Shown here piece by piece: positions 26,698 to 35,992 of a DNA stretch of 64,000 nt (within the stretch, counting starts at the first letter, position 1; every line of letters starts with the position of its first letter). Below the pieces are notes generated by a model. That model saw only the letters and a list, made by a program, of their open reading frames with translations, was not told where the DNA came from and searched no databases. This stretch comes from Gemmatimonas sp. (GTDB lineage Bacteria > Gemmatimonadota > Gemmatimonadetes > Gemmatimonadales > Gemmatimonadaceae), in the NCBI RefSeq assembly GCF_027531815.1, contig NZ_JAPZSK010000004.1:434001-498000 (forward strand). The letters run 5' to 3'. The position numbers and the translations under genes were made by a program.

Positions 26698-27818
26698 TCA
26701 AGGACCTCGGGGTTCATGACCCCGTCATCACCGCGGGTGACGTAGAGCTGTGCCGGCGTGAGGCCCACCTCGGCAAGCGCACTGGCGAGCGCCGGCGAGG
26801 CCAGACAGGCAAACGACGGCGGCGCTTCCAGAAAGCCTGCCGCGCGAAAGGCGGGGCGCCACTCCGGTGCGCTGTGATTTGCCACAAGCAATTGTGCTCC
26901 ACCCTCGATCAACGTGCGAACCGCTGCTGTCACGACGGTGCTGGCGTTGGTGGGGTCCGCCAGCATGTCGTGCAGCATCCCCACGCGCAGTGCGCCATAC
27001 GGACGATGGCGTGCACGCCGAAAGTCGAACTGCTGCGCGGCGAACCAGCCGAGGCGCTGACCGTGCCGTTCGACCGTCCAGAAGCCAACCCCCGGCGCCG
27101 ACGAGGGGATCGCCCACGCCACCGTGCGTCGACTGCGGTCTGCGATGGCGGGATAGCTGCCGCGCAGCTGGTGAAAGAGCGCGTCCCACCCGTCGTCGGG
27201 ATGGCGGTGCCGCGAGACCCGAATACCGCTCCGGGTCCCCGCCCCTCGCACGGCGCTCCACGCGCGAAACGCCCCGCGCGCGATTGGACCCGCACCACAC
27301 TGGCGGAGCACTGATGCGGCGCGCCGGATACGAGGGCGCGACGCGAGTTGCGGCAGTTCCGTCAGTACGACCAGCGGATCGGCAGGGAGCACGTACGTGG
27401 GCACGACCGCCCCCGACCAGCGAAGGGCTTGCAGCAGCTTGGCGAACTGTCCCTGCAGGCCACCCATGCCCACCGCCAGCAGCGTGGGCAACTCGCGTTG
27501 GAGGTGCATGATCATGGCGGCCGGCACCCCTGCATAGCGTCGCTCCACCAGGCTTTCGGCCACCGGATACTTGATCCATCCCACCGGTATCGAACGATCG
27601 GACATCCACAGCCGGCTGCGCCGCAGGTAGACGCTGCCGCGAATCTCATCGCCGTCGGCGACGACGTAGTACGACTCCCGCGGCTCGTCCGGCTGGGCGG
27701 CGGGAACGACGTCCGGCGGATACACCGTGGTGTCCACACCGCCCGCCCTGAGGCGCGCGTTGAGCCGCGCGATGGCCTCGGCGTCGTCGGGGCGGGCCAG
27801 TCGGATCTGCAGCCCCAT
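26694..27818 (-). CDS. GNAT-family acyltransferase
   Basis: 374 residues. The N-terminus (IRLARPDDAEAIARLNARL) is the first strand and helix of a GNAT fold, followed by YYVVADGDEIRGSVYLRR and an acetyl-CoA-loop-like LLAVGMGGLQGQFAKLLQALRW. The C-terminal half looks like a second, degenerate GNAT domain (VGFWTVERHGQRLGWFAAQ, LLVANHSAPEWRPAFRAAGF). It lies between a formyltransferase-like gene and a GT4 gene in a glycan locus, so it may acylate an amino sugar, possibly the product of the aminotransferases encoded nearby. The substrate is not readable from sequence. Confidence 0.8.
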   Translation of the reverse strand: MGLQIRLARPDDAEAIARLNARLRAGGVDTTVYPPDVVPAAQPDEPRESYYVVADGDEIRGSVYLRRSRLWMSDRSIPVGWIKYPVAESLVERRYAGVPAAMIMHLQRELPTLLAVGMGGLQGQFAKLLQALRWSGAVVPTYVLPADPLVVLTELPQLASRPRIRRAASVLRQCGAGPIARGAFRAWSAVRGAGTRSGIRVSRHRHPDDGWDALFHQLRGSYPAIADRSRRTVAWAIPSSAPGVGFWTVERHGQRLGWFAAQQFDFRRARHRPYGALRVGMLHDMLADPTNASTVVTAAVRTLIEGGAQLLVANHSAPEWRPAFRAAGFLEAPPSFACLASPALASALAEVGLTPAQLYVTRGDDGVMNPEVLE

Positions 27819-27822
27819 CGCG

Positions 27823-28653
27823 TCAGCGTCCCCCGTGCTGCCCGGCGTGGCGCTGAAGTCGCGGGAGGGCGAACCAGGTGAAGCGCAAATGCTCCGGGAG
27901 CGCGCGACGACGGTAGTGCGGACCGAACTGCCCTTCGTAGGGAACAGCGTCGACGGGCTCGCCGCGGGACAGCCGGTCGATTTGCCGGAGCACCACGTCG
28001 GTGCCCGCGGCGAATGCGCGACACCAGATGGTCACGTCATCGTCGTCACGGCCGAAGGGCACGCGCGCCACCGCCACAGCGCCACCGGTGTCCACGGTGG
28101 GGGCGACATGGTGCACGGTCACCCCGAGGTTGCCGAGGTCGCCATGGGCGAGCGCATGGAAGGTGCTCGCGTGTCCGCGATACTCCGGGAGCACGCCGCA
28201 ATGGATGTTCAGTGCCGCCACGCGAGCCAGCTCGAAGGTCGCCCGGTTGAGAATCCCGGTGGCGTGCACGACCAGCAGATCCGGCGCCCAGTCGGTGATG
28301 AGTGCGCGTGCCTCGGCACTGTTGAGCGATCGGACTGTCCTGACCGGCACGTCGTTGGGCAGCGGTCGCGCTGGGGGAAGTATCCGGGCCACCGCGTCGC
28401 CCAGCGCCGAGGGGCGTGTCAGCCGATCGAACACCTCGTAGGCGAGCACCCACGCGGTGTGCCACCATCCTTCCCGTCGGGCGTTGCGCCGGAGATACCG
28501 GAGCCGGTCTCCCAACGAGCGGAATCGGTCCTCGTAGATCACCCCGGCCAACGCGTGCCGCTCCGCCAGCCTGCTCAGCAGGTGGCTCGTGAGAGGGTGC
28601 GGCTTGGACAGGACGACCACACGCACGGTGGGCGGGGGCACGGCGTCAGGCAT
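27823..28653 (-). CDS. Formyltransferase family protein (sugar N-formyltransferase candidate)
   Basis: 276 residues with the formyltransferase catalytic core: Asn-x-His in LNIHCGVLPEYRGHAS and the catalytic Asp in PTVDTGGAVA, the Asn-His-Asp triad of methionyl-tRNA and sugar formyltransferases. The C-terminal region lacks an obvious tRNA-binding domain. In polysaccharide loci such enzymes use 10-formyl-tetrahydrofolate to formylate amino sugars. The aminotransferase and FdtA-like genes nearby fit a dTDP-amino-sugar substrate (inference). Four bases separate it from the GNAT gene downstream. A tRNA-Met role is unlikely from context and divergence. Confidence 0.82.
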   Translation of the reverse strand: MPDAVPPPTVRVVVLSKPHPLTSHLLSRLAERHALAGVIYEDRFRSLGDRLRYLRRNARREGWWHTAWVLAYEVFDRLTRPSALGDAVARILPPARPLPNDVPVRTVRSLNSAEARALITDWAPDLLVVHATGILNRATFELARVAALNIHCGVLPEYRGHASTFHALAHGDLGNLGVTVHHVAPTVDTGGAVAVARVPFGRDDDDVTIWCRAFAAGTDVVLRQIDRLSRGEPVDAVPYEGQFGPHYRRRALPEHLRFTWFALPRLQRHAGQHGGR

Positions 28654-28737
28654 CGGGGCGGGATCGCATGGCGGTGGAGATGTCGTTTAGAATAGCAGCG
28701 TATCTCCGCACAGGCAGAGAAACGTTCACGGGCGATC

Positions 28738-29970
28738 ATGTCAGGACCGGATTCCATCACATCAGCTGAGGCGGCTCGTGGGCCGCAGGACCCGGAGGCA
28801 CCGACAGGCGCGCAGCCGCCGGTGATCGTCATCGCTGACGATTGGGGGCGCCATGTATCGACGACCCAGCACCTCTTCCGTCGCATCGTGCGCTCCCACG
28901 ACGTGATCTGGGTGAACAGTTTTGGTCACCGAAGGCCGCAACTGACCTGGTACGACTTCCGCCGGGCACTGTCGAAGGTCGCGAAGATGTTGTCGGCGCG
29001 GAAGGCGCCGCCCACTGACGGGGAGGGCCCGCGCCTGATCATCAATCCGCGCGCCCTGCCATGGCACAACGTCGATTGGGTCAGGCGCTGGAACCGGGGC
29101 GTCGTTCTCGCCGACGTGGAGCGGGCGCTTGCCGCCGTCGCGCCGGGACGCACGCCCATTTTCGTTACCGCCACGCCGCTCGGTGCCGATCTCGTCGGTG
29201 CCTTCGGCGAGCGCGCCGCCGTGTACCTCTGTCTCGACGACTACGACCAGTTGCCGGGCGTCGAGCGCAACCTGCTCGTACCGTACGAGGCGCGACTGCT
29301 CGCGCGGGTGGACGCCACGATCGCCACGGCGGAAAGCCTGACACACAGCAAGCGCCCCGCGTCGGGCCGCACGCTGCATCTCCCGCAAGGCGTGAACTAC
29401 GCCCACTTCGCGACCGCACGGGAAGTGCCGACGGAGCTGGCCGCCCTGCCGCGACCCATCATCGGCTTTGCTGGTGGCGTGGGACCGGTGATCGACCGCG
29501 GGCTGCTCCAGGCCGTTCGCAATCGTTTTCCCTTGGCGTCCATCGTGCTGGTCGGGATGCATCAGGAGGAGATCGATCCGGCCGCCTGGCCCGACGGCAC
29601 GCACTTCCTCGGTGCCCGCAGCTACGATGTCCTGCCGGCGTACGTGCAGGCGTTCGACGTGGGGCTGGTGCCATATGTCCACAACGCGCACACGGCCGCC
29701 GTCGACCCGTTGAAGGTGCTCGAATACCTGGCGGCGGGGATTCCGGTGGTGTCCACCGGCCTGCGCGAGGTGAAAAAGTACGCCACCGTGGTCGAGATCG
29801 CAGACGGTGGTGAGGCATTCGCCGACGGTGTGGCACGGGCCCTGAACGCTCGAACCCCCGCGGATCGGGCCGCGCGGCAGGCCGTGGCGGCACAGCACAC
29901 CTGGGAGCGGCGGGTGCAAACGTTCCTCAGCTATATCGACGACCTGCCGTCTCGACGGTCGCCCGGGTAA
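28738..29970 (+). CDS. Glycosyltransferase (GT-B, GT4/GT1-like)
   Basis: 410 residues, GT-B fold. The N-terminal domain starts VIVIADDWGRHVSTTQHLFRR; the middle contains AVYLCLDDYDQLPGVER and LHLPQGVNYAHF; the C-terminal domain has IIGFAGGVGPVIDRGLL, VLVGMHQEEIDP and DPLKVLEYLAAGIPVVSTG (the nucleotide-sugar binding Glu in KVLEYLAAG). It stands alone on the plus strand between two minus-strand groups, divergent from the formyltransferase gene. The 30 residues before the first strand look disordered. It probably contributes a sugar to the exopolysaccharide repeat unit. Confidence 0.9.
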   Translation: MSGPDSITSAEAARGPQDPEAPTGAQPPVIVIADDWGRHVSTTQHLFRRIVRSHDVIWVNSFGHRRPQLTWYDFRRALSKVAKMLSARKAPPTDGEGPRLIINPRALPWHNVDWVRRWNRGVVLADVERALAAVAPGRTPIFVTATPLGADLVGAFGERAAVYLCLDDYDQLPGVERNLLVPYEARLLARVDATIATAESLTHSKRPASGRTLHLPQGVNYAHFATAREVPTELAALPRPIIGFAGGVGPVIDRGLLQAVRNRFPLASIVLVGMHQEEIDPAAWPDGTHFLGARSYDVLPAYVQAFDVGLVPYVHNAHTAAVDPLKVLEYLAAGIPVVSTGLREVKKYATVVEIADGGEAFADGVARALNARTPADRAARQAVAAQHTWERRVQTFLSYIDDLPSRRSPG

Positions 29971-30001
29971 CGCAGATCGCCTCCCGCGCCGCCTCGGATG
30001 A

Positions 30002-31423
30002 TTACGGCCGCGTGAGCACCGCCTGCAACGATCGCGCCGCATCGGCGCAGTCCCGTGGCCCACACGGGGTGCTGATGGCGACGAACTCCGACGGCGGGCT
30101 GCCGGTGATCCCGGCAGGAATCTCGAGCAGCTTGGCCTTCATCGATTGCGTGGTGCTGACCCCCGCCACCCGGTACCAATACCACACCAGCCGGACCCCG
30201 TCCCTGTGGCGCACGATGGCCTGACGAACAAGTCGCATAGGAAGCGTGGAGAACGCGGTGACTTGGTCGGTCAGCACCTCCACGCTGTCACCGAGATGGC
30301 GGTCCGTTCCGATGAGTTCGCCACCCTGCCGCTGGTCCGTGAAGATGACCCGGTCGATCTGTATGGGTGTCGCGCCGTCGCGCACGAGCGCCTGCAGGTG
30401 TCGCTGACCGGAAATCGCGCTCGGCGTCCACTGGCCGGGCCGCGCCGTTGTCGGCGCGTTCGCCAGGGCAACGGTCGGGAACTCCGGGAGCGTCGCAGGC
30501 GCGGCCGCTCGCGGTCTGGCCTGTAACGCCAACGCCAGCGCCGGTCCGGTCAGGCAGGCGAGCGATGCGCCGGCGACCACCCGCCAGTCCACGTGGCCGA
30601 TCGGCGACGGCACGACGCGCTCGTGCGGCGCGTGGGGCCAGCGCTGCTCCGCTCTGGCGGCGATCCACAGCCAAAGGGGCTGCACCGCCGCAAAGATCAC
30701 CCAGCCGTACCAGCCATGGTCGTTGATCAGGGGGTGCTGCATGTTGGTCCAGTGACCTACAAGGATGAGCCCGAATACGCGGAGCCAGTTCGTCACCAGG
30801 GACAGCAGCACCGCCGACAGCACGATCACGACGGCGGCCTGTCGAGAGGTGCGCATGAGGCTCACGTACATGGCGGCCAGGCTGATGCTGGCGGCGAAGA
30901 AGGCCGACCCCGCGCAGCCGTCGGCCACCTCGAATAGCCCTTCCGGGATCCGAATGAAGGTACCCGTGATTTCGGCCTTGAGTCCCCAGGCGGCCAGCAG
31001 CAGGGCATTCGCCGATACCGTGACCGACTGGAGGAGCGGCACGAATGCCGTCAGCAACGGAACGGCGAGGAGCAGCATAACCGCGGCCGCGGCCACCACC
31101 GGACGTGCCCCGCGCCCGAACACCGCCAGCGCCCAGCTCGCAAGGATGAGCGGCAACATGGTCTGGTGCACGATCTGCAGCAACGCGATCTGGCCAAGCA
31201 ACCAGCCCAGCGACAGGGCGAGGGCGACACCGACCATCGCCCACCACGGACAGACGCGCCGGGCGATCTCATGACGCCTCGACCACACCAGCCAGAAGCC
31301 GTAGGGCGCGATCAGGAAGCCATGCGAGTAGAAGTCGTTCCACGCAACGAACAGGCTGCGCCACGTCGAGGCGAACCCAGCGGCAACCACGGTGAAGACC
31401 AGAACGACAATGGGAACGGGCAT
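30002..31423 (-). CDS. xrtA: Exosortase A fused to an EpsI domain
   Basis: 473 residues. The exosortase half has about eight membrane helices and all three family catalytic residues: Cys170 (VADGCAGSAFF), Arg215 (NWLRVFGL) and His236 (NDHGWYGW). After a helix near residues 285-300 comes a periplasmic EpsI (DUF3485) domain of about 170 residues (DRVIFTDQRQGGELIG, RLVWYWYRVAGVSTTQSMKAKLLEI, FVAISTPC). Exosortases cut C-terminal PEP-CTERM sorting tails and are thought to attach the protein to the cell surface or polymer; EpsI is a common partner in exopolysaccharide loci. The block ADGCAGSAFF lacks the Leu-Arg after CSG found in many exosortases. No PEP-CTERM protein is recognisable in the window, so substrates lie elsewhere or differ. 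Confidence 0.93.
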   Translation of the reverse strand: MPVPIVVLVFTVVAAGFASTWRSLFVAWNDFYSHGFLIAPYGFWLVWSRRHEIARRVCPWWAMVGVALALSLGWLLGQIALLQIVHQTMLPLILASWALAVFGRGARPVVAAAAVMLLLAVPLLTAFVPLLQSVTVSANALLLAAWGLKAEITGTFIRIPEGLFEVADGCAGSAFFAASISLAAMYVSLMRTSRQAAVVIVLSAVLLSLVTNWLRVFGLILVGHWTNMQHPLINDHGWYGWVIFAAVQPLWLWIAARAEQRWPHAPHERVVPSPIGHVDWRVVAGASLACLTGPALALALQARPRAAAPATLPEFPTVALANAPTTARPGQWTPSAISGQRHLQALVRDGATPIQIDRVIFTDQRQGGELIGTDRHLGDSVEVLTDQVTAFSTLPMRLVRQAIVRHRDGVRLVWYWYRVAGVSTTQSMKAKLLEIPAGITGSPPSEFVAISTPCGPRDCADAARSLQAVLTRP

Positions 31424-31572
31424 GCGCTACACGATTAGGGGAGACGCGTCCTCCGAGCAGCGCGAGGCGCTGAGCGGTGCCTCGCTGGCCGGTGGCGGAC
31501 GCTCACGGACAGAGACGGCAGGGGTCGCGAGGCGGTCACATCGGTGACGCACCCGCGAGGCCGTGCATTGGC

Positions 31573-32748
31573 CTACGGCTGCTTCGAGAGCACCCGCACA
31601 ATGTGGCGAAGGTCCTGCTCGCGAACATGCCGGTGGGTCGGGAGCGTGTGCGTGAAGGCCGCCAGCTGACGGGCGCCCGGCATGTCGCGGCGTCCCAATA
31701 TGCGCGCGGCGATTTGTTGATACGCATCCAGCGGGCGCGGGTACGAACGCACGACCCCCAGTCGGTGCAACTGCGCCGCCCGCCCGGGATCGACGAGCAC
31801 CGGAACGCGCAGCGCACCGGACAGCGATGACGGATGCGGCGCCGGCAGCGATACCTCGCGACACCCCTCGAGCGCGTCCAGATACTGCCGCTCGTGGCGG
31901 CGGCGGGCCTCGGCAGCCCGTGCCGACTGCTGGATGGCGGTGGCGAGCAGCGCCAGCGCACTCCGACTGATGGGCGTCGGCGGTGCGGGGGCGTGGTAGC
32001 GCGTTTCGCCGAGTCCGAGCGCCGGTATGCCGGCGGGAATGCCGTACAGCGTCGGATGCGACAGCAGCTGCGTAATCACGGTGGTGACGGCATGGCGCAG
32101 TTCCCCCAGCCGCCCCGGCGCACGCGCATCGACCGGCAGGGGGTCGTCCACTGGTGGCGTGGGGCCCAGCAGGATGCCACCGCCGCCAGCATTGTACCCC
32201 TTACCGCGACCGAGGCTCAGAATGGACCAGTCGGCCAGATTGCCGGCGCACACGCCGTTCCAGCAGGCGTCGGCTCCCTGCGCCGCGTCTTCGATGACGA
32301 TGGCGCCGGTCTCAGCGGCGAGTGCACGCGCCGTATCGAGATTGGCCGTGCGTCCATACGCGTGAATGACCACCACATGGCTCGCGCCACCCGCGAGCGC
32401 TTCAGTCAGCGACGCGAAATCTGGCTGGAGCGTATCGGGCTCCACGTCGTAGAGCAGGATGTGGGCGTTGGCGGCAATGGCCGCTGTCCCGAGATCGGGG
32501 CAGCCGTAGGCCGGGAGCGCGACCACGGGTTGGTGCGCTCGCCCTGGCGCGGCGCTTGCCGAGATCGCCATCGCCAGCGCCGAGGTGCCGCTGTCGGTCA
32601 GGGTGATGGAGCGATCGGGAAAGCGCGCCTCCAGCACCGCTCTGGCGTCCGCGTCCAGCTGTTGCCGGTCGCGCCAGGCCGCACCGAGCGACGCCAGCAG
32701 GGCCGTCAGAGGGAGTGGGAAGTGAACCGGGGGCAGGTGGCGTGTCAC
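31573..32748 (-). CDS. DegT/DnrJ/EryC1/StrS-family PLP-dependent protein
   Basis: 391 residues from a GTG at 32748 (a GTG at 32790 would add 14 residues; neither has a ribosome site). PLP fold: DSGTSALAMAI, VVALPAYGCPDLG, VVVIHAYGRTANLD, VIEDAAQGADA, and the lysine block SLGRGKGYNAGGGG, where Lys is the likely PLP anchor. The family makes amino sugars for surface glycans. It is more diverged than the second family member at 38136, notably in the C-terminal half, so the sugar substrate may differ, or it may be a remote non-sugar member. It diverges from the GT2 gene at 32857. Confidence 0.85.
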   Translation of the reverse strand: MTRHLPPVHFPLPLTALLASLGAAWRDRQQLDADARAVLEARFPDRSITLTDSGTSALAMAISASAAPGRAHQPVVALPAYGCPDLGTAAIAANAHILLYDVEPDTLQPDFASLTEALAGGASHVVVIHAYGRTANLDTARALAAETGAIVIEDAAQGADACWNGVCAGNLADWSILSLGRGKGYNAGGGGILLGPTPPVDDPLPVDARAPGRLGELRHAVTTVITQLLSHPTLYGIPAGIPALGLGETRYHAPAPPTPISRSALALLATAIQQSARAAEARRRHERQYLDALEGCREVSLPAPHPSSLSGALRVPVLVDPGRAAQLHRLGVVRSYPRPLDAYQQIAARILGRRDMPGARQLAAFTHTLPTHRHVREQDLRHIVRVLSKQP

Positions 32749-32856
32749 GGCGCAGGCAAAGGGTTGAGGCGGTCTGCAAGTTGCTCGCACTATCCCCGTG
32801 CGTCCATGCTTACAGCTGGGTCATGTGTCTTTTCTGTGCGCAAGCGGAGGGGAGCG

Positions 32857-34041
32857 GTGGAAGGGTTTGGGTGGTTTCTGGTGGCGCTGCCGATGGTCCT
32901 GGGCGGGTACGCCTTCGTGGTGTACCCCCTGCTGGTGAGCCTTTGGGCGCGCCTGCGTCCGTTGTACACCCTGCCTCCGGAGCCGGCCGAGTGGCCGCTC
33001 GTCACCATCCTCATCGTCGCCTACAACGAGGAGCGGCGATTGCGGCGCACGCTCGAGAAAGCCCTCGAAACGGAGTATCCTTCCGACAAGCTCGATGTAC
33101 TGGTCGTCTCCGACGCGTCGACCGACGGAACCGATACGCTGGTGCGTGAATTCGGCGACGCGCGCGTACGTCTGCTGCGCATGCCGGAGCGCAAGGGCAA
33201 GGCGGCCGGTGAGAACGCGTCGTCAGCGCACTTGCGTGGCGACATCGTGGTCTCCATCGATGCGTCGATCCTCATCCCGCCTGGCTCGCTCAAGCCGCTC
33301 GTGCGTGCGTTGCTCGACCCGGCGGTGGGACTTGCGTCCGGTCGCGATATCAGCATCGGCGACGAAACCCGTGAGGGGAACAAGGCGGAGTCGTCGTACG
33401 TCGGCCTCGAAATGCAACTGCGCGCCATGGAAACGCGCGTGCATAGCATCGTGGGGGCCAGTGGCTGCTTCTATGCGGCGCGTCGCCACCTGCATCAGGT
33501 GCAGCTGCCGGAGGAACTCGCGCGCGATTTCGCGGCGGCCAGCGTGGCGCGCGCCCACGGCTATCGGGCGGTGTCGGTGGACGAGGCGACCTGTCTCGTC
33601 CCCCGGACGCCCACGCTCAAGGCGGAATTGCGACGCAAGAGCCGCACGATGGGCCGCGGACTCGACACCTTGCTGTTCCTGCGGGGCATGATGAACCCCT
33701 TCCGCTACGGTAGCTACGCGTGGATGATGGCATCGCACAAGCTGGTGCGGTGGATGCTGTTCCCGGCTTTTCTGGGATGGATCATCGGGCCGTTATTCCT
33801 TCTCGAGCGCGCGCCGTGGGCGCTGCTGCTGACCGCCGGGATGCTGGTGGGGCTGTTTCTCGCCAGACTGGTGCTCACGTGGCCCGACGATCGCAAGCTG
33901 CCGAAGCTGGTAGCGTTTCCTGGCTATGTCTTCATCAGCATCGTGGCCGGCTGGAAGGCGTGGCTGCATCTGCTCAAACAGGAAAAGAGCGCGATGTGGG
34001 AGCCTACCCAGCGACCGGTCGCCGAGGCCCCACTGGCCTGA
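32857..34041 (+). CDS. Membrane glycosyltransferase family 2
   Basis: 394 residues from the GTG at 32857, chosen because GGAGGGG lies 6 bases upstream. An in-frame ATG at 32806 is weaker. There is an N-terminal helix (FLVALPMVLGGYAFVVYPLL), then the GT2 domain with LVTILIVAYNEERRL, VVSDASTDGT, VVSIDAS (metal site), VGASGCFYAARR and LRRKSRTMGRG, then three C-terminal helices (about residues 285-375). The layout is like processive or membrane-anchored GT2 enzymes that add or polymerise sugars at the inner membrane. It ends 6 bases before a convergent GT2 gene. Confidence 0.93.
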   Translation: MEGFGWFLVALPMVLGGYAFVVYPLLVSLWARLRPLYTLPPEPAEWPLVTILIVAYNEERRLRRTLEKALETEYPSDKLDVLVVSDASTDGTDTLVREFGDARVRLLRMPERKGKAAGENASSAHLRGDIVVSIDASILIPPGSLKPLVRALLDPAVGLASGRDISIGDETREGNKAESSYVGLEMQLRAMETRVHSIVGASGCFYAARRHLHQVQLPEELARDFAAASVARAHGYRAVSVDEATCLVPRTPTLKAELRRKSRTMGRGLDTLLFLRGMMNPFRYGSYAWMMASHKLVRWMLFPAFLGWIIGPLFLLERAPWALLLTAGMLVGLFLARLVLTWPDDRKLPKLVAFPGYVFISIVAGWKAWLHLLKQEKSAMWEPTQRPVAEAPLA

Positions 34042-34047
34042 CAGGCG

Positions 34048-35052
34048 TCAGTGGCCGACTGGCTTGATGCCGCGGACCCGACGCTTGGCGGCGACAAGAC
34101 CGCGACGCAGCACCGGCGGCAGTACCGCCAACCCGAGCAGCAGCAACGCCCGCAGCGACGGGGCGAGGCGGAGTGACTCCCAGGCGTGCGTCATGGCGGC
34201 GCGCGCATCGGTATCGAGTGCTGCGCGGGCCAACTCCCGCAGTTGTACGGGGCGTTCCGCGTCCATCTTGCGGCGATAGCTCGCGGGATAGGCCTCAGGC
34301 GCGCGCCGCATGAGGTCGTGCAGTGCGAAGAAGCCATGCAGCATGGCCATTCCGTCCTTGTGACTGTTGCTCTCGTGCACCACCCACTTGATCAGGGGGC
34401 GCTGGACGAAAACGAGTGCACCGTACTTGAGCACGCGCAGGAAGCAGCCGGTGTCCTCCCAGCGTCGGGTACGCACGTCGAACGCGCCGGCCTGCACGAG
34501 CACGTCACGACGGACCATCGACGCACTCGGCATGAGAAACCACCCCGTCATCGCGAGCTCGTCGAAGGCTCGGCGATGCAGGACCATGTCGCCGTCCCGC
34601 TCGTCGATGGTGAGCCGATCATAATGCACGACGCCTCGGGACGCGTAGGACGGGATGAGCACCTCCCCACTCGGAGAGACCGCGGCGCAATCGGCGGCAA
34701 TCAGCACCGCCTCGGGGAAACGGAGTGCCGCCTGCCACTGCAGCTCCAGCTTGTTCGCGACCCACATGTCGTCGTGATCGAGAAACGCCACCCACGGCTG
34801 CGTGGCGGCGGCGATGCCGGCATTGCGCGCCGCCCCGATGCCCCCGTTCGCCTGGCGCACGACGGTGACGCCACAGCGCTCGGCCACGGCGGCCGAGTCG
34901 TCCGTGGACCCGTCGTCCACGACGATGATCTCGGACGGCTGGACCGTTTGCGCGTGTACGGAGGCAATGGTATCGGCGAGGAAGCGCGCACCGTTGTACG
35001 TGGGAATGACCACGGAGATCGCGGCCGTCGGGCCGGTGCTAGACTCCCGCAA
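34048..35052 (-). CDS. Glycosyltransferase family 2
   Basis: 334 residues with a GT-A domain: ISVVIPTYNGARFL, IIVVDDGSTDDS, GGIGAARNAGIAAA and the metal motif FLDHDDMW. Later blocks (FLMPSASMVRRDVL, RRWEDTGCFLRVL) form the acceptor side. The C-terminal 70 residues are helical, with one hydrophobic stretch. Its start lies 14 bases inside the end of the upstream GT2 gene, so the pair is co-translated. A cytoplasmic or membrane-associated sugar transferase of the polysaccharide pathway; specificity unknown. Confidence 0.93.
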   Translation of the reverse strand: MRESSTGPTAAISVVIPTYNGARFLADTIASVHAQTVQPSEIIVVDDGSTDDSAAVAERCGVTVVRQANGGIGAARNAGIAAATQPWVAFLDHDDMWVANKLELQWQAALRFPEAVLIAADCAAVSPSGEVLIPSYASRGVVHYDRLTIDERDGDMVLHRRAFDELAMTGWFLMPSASMVRRDVLVQAGAFDVRTRRWEDTGCFLRVLKYGALVFVQRPLIKWVVHESNSHKDGMAMLHGFFALHDLMRRAPEAYPASYRRKMDAERPVQLRELARAALDTDARAAMTHAWESLRLAPSLRALLLLGLAVLPPVLRRGLVAAKRRVRGIKPVGH

Positions 35053-35992
35053 GGTCTCGCACCCGTTCGACCCACATGCGCGGCAGCCCCAGGCTGGCCG
35101 TCATGCTCACAGCCACGTGGCGCGGACTGCGATACCACCGAAGGCCTTTCCGCAGCAGCAGGCGGTCGGACTCCGCACGAAGGAACAGCTTCAGCGCGTT
35201 CTCGAAATGCACGGCGCGCCAGAAACGGCGGCCAGATTCGTGAACAACGGGGAATGTCAGGACCTTCTCGGCCATCAGACAGTGCGTGTGCGCCAGTCGC
35301 GCGCTGGTGACCGCGTCGGGAGACTCGAACAGCGTCCGCGCGAGCGATCCGTCCACGATTCGGTATCGAGCCAGACTCTCGGGCACGAACGCGAACGGAC
35401 CGAGATTTGCCAGTCGCAACCACATGTCCCAGTCCTCGTACATCAGGCGCGAATCAAAGGCGCCAGCCGCATCGAGTGCCGCCTTGCGCATGAGAACGGT
35501 GGGGGCCGGAATGAAGTTGCCCACGGCGAGATCATTCAGCAGGGCGCCGCTCCGCGGGACGAACCCCGGCCGATGCATGGCGATGAAGCTGCACCCCAGA
35601 TCGCGCGATGCGGCATCCATGCAGGCCGCATCGCTGAACGCCATGGTCGCATGCGCCGGGGCGTCGTCGAGCGCTGCAACGAGACGTTCCAGGAGGACGG
35701 GCTGCCACACATCATCGGTCGCCACGCGTATCACCAGGGCGCCGCGTGTGACCGCTAGTGCCGCGTTGAGCGCGCCCGCGACCCCTTGGTTGGTCTCCAG
35801 CGCCAGCACCCGTGTCTCCGGCCGACAGCGCGCTACCCACTCGCGAATGCGCTGGACCGAATCATCCGTGGATGCATCATCGACAATGATCAGTTCGAAG
35901 TCGCGAAACGTTTGCGCCTCGACGGAATCGAGACATTCGACGAGAAAGCGCGCATGGTTGAAGCACTGCGCGATGACGCTGACTCGAGGCAT
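35039..35992 (-). CDS. Glycosyltransferase family 2
   Basis: 317 residues starting MPRVSVIAQCFNHARFL. GT-A motifs: LIIVDDASTDDSVQ, NQGVAGALNAALAV and VIRVATDDVWQPV, then MRKAALDAAGAFD and YEDWDMWLRLANLG. The ATG at 35992 shares its A with the stop of the FdtA-like gene (TGATG), which rules out longer starts. It overlaps the next GT2 gene by 14 bp. The three minus-strand genes 36408-34048 and the flippase upstream form one transcription unit. It probably transfers a sugar derived from the FdtA-like product (inference). Confidence 0.93.
   Translation of the reverse strand: MPRVSVIAQCFNHARFLVECLDSVEAQTFRDFELIIVDDASTDDSVQRIREWVARCRPETRVLALETNQGVAGALNAALAVTRGALVIRVATDDVWQPVLLERLVAALDDAPAHATMAFSDAACMDAASRDLGCSFIAMHRPGFVPRSGALLNDLAVGNFIPAPTVLMRKAALDAAGAFDSRLMYEDWDMWLRLANLGPFAFVPESLARYRIVDGSLARTLFESPDAVTSARLAHTHCLMAEKVLTFPVVHESGRRFWRAVHFENALKLFLRAESDRLLLRKGLRWYRSPRHVAVSMTASLGLPRMWVERVRDLAGV

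Noticed and set aside
31424..31572. Small open frames between the exosortase and the aminotransferase genes
   Set aside because: They are short and Arg-rich, and overlap the ends of the true genes; no start signals.
34020..34060. Terminator hairpin between the convergent GT2 genes
   Set aside because: CCACTG/CAGTGG forms only a 6-bp stem with a mixed loop inside coding sequence; too weak to call.
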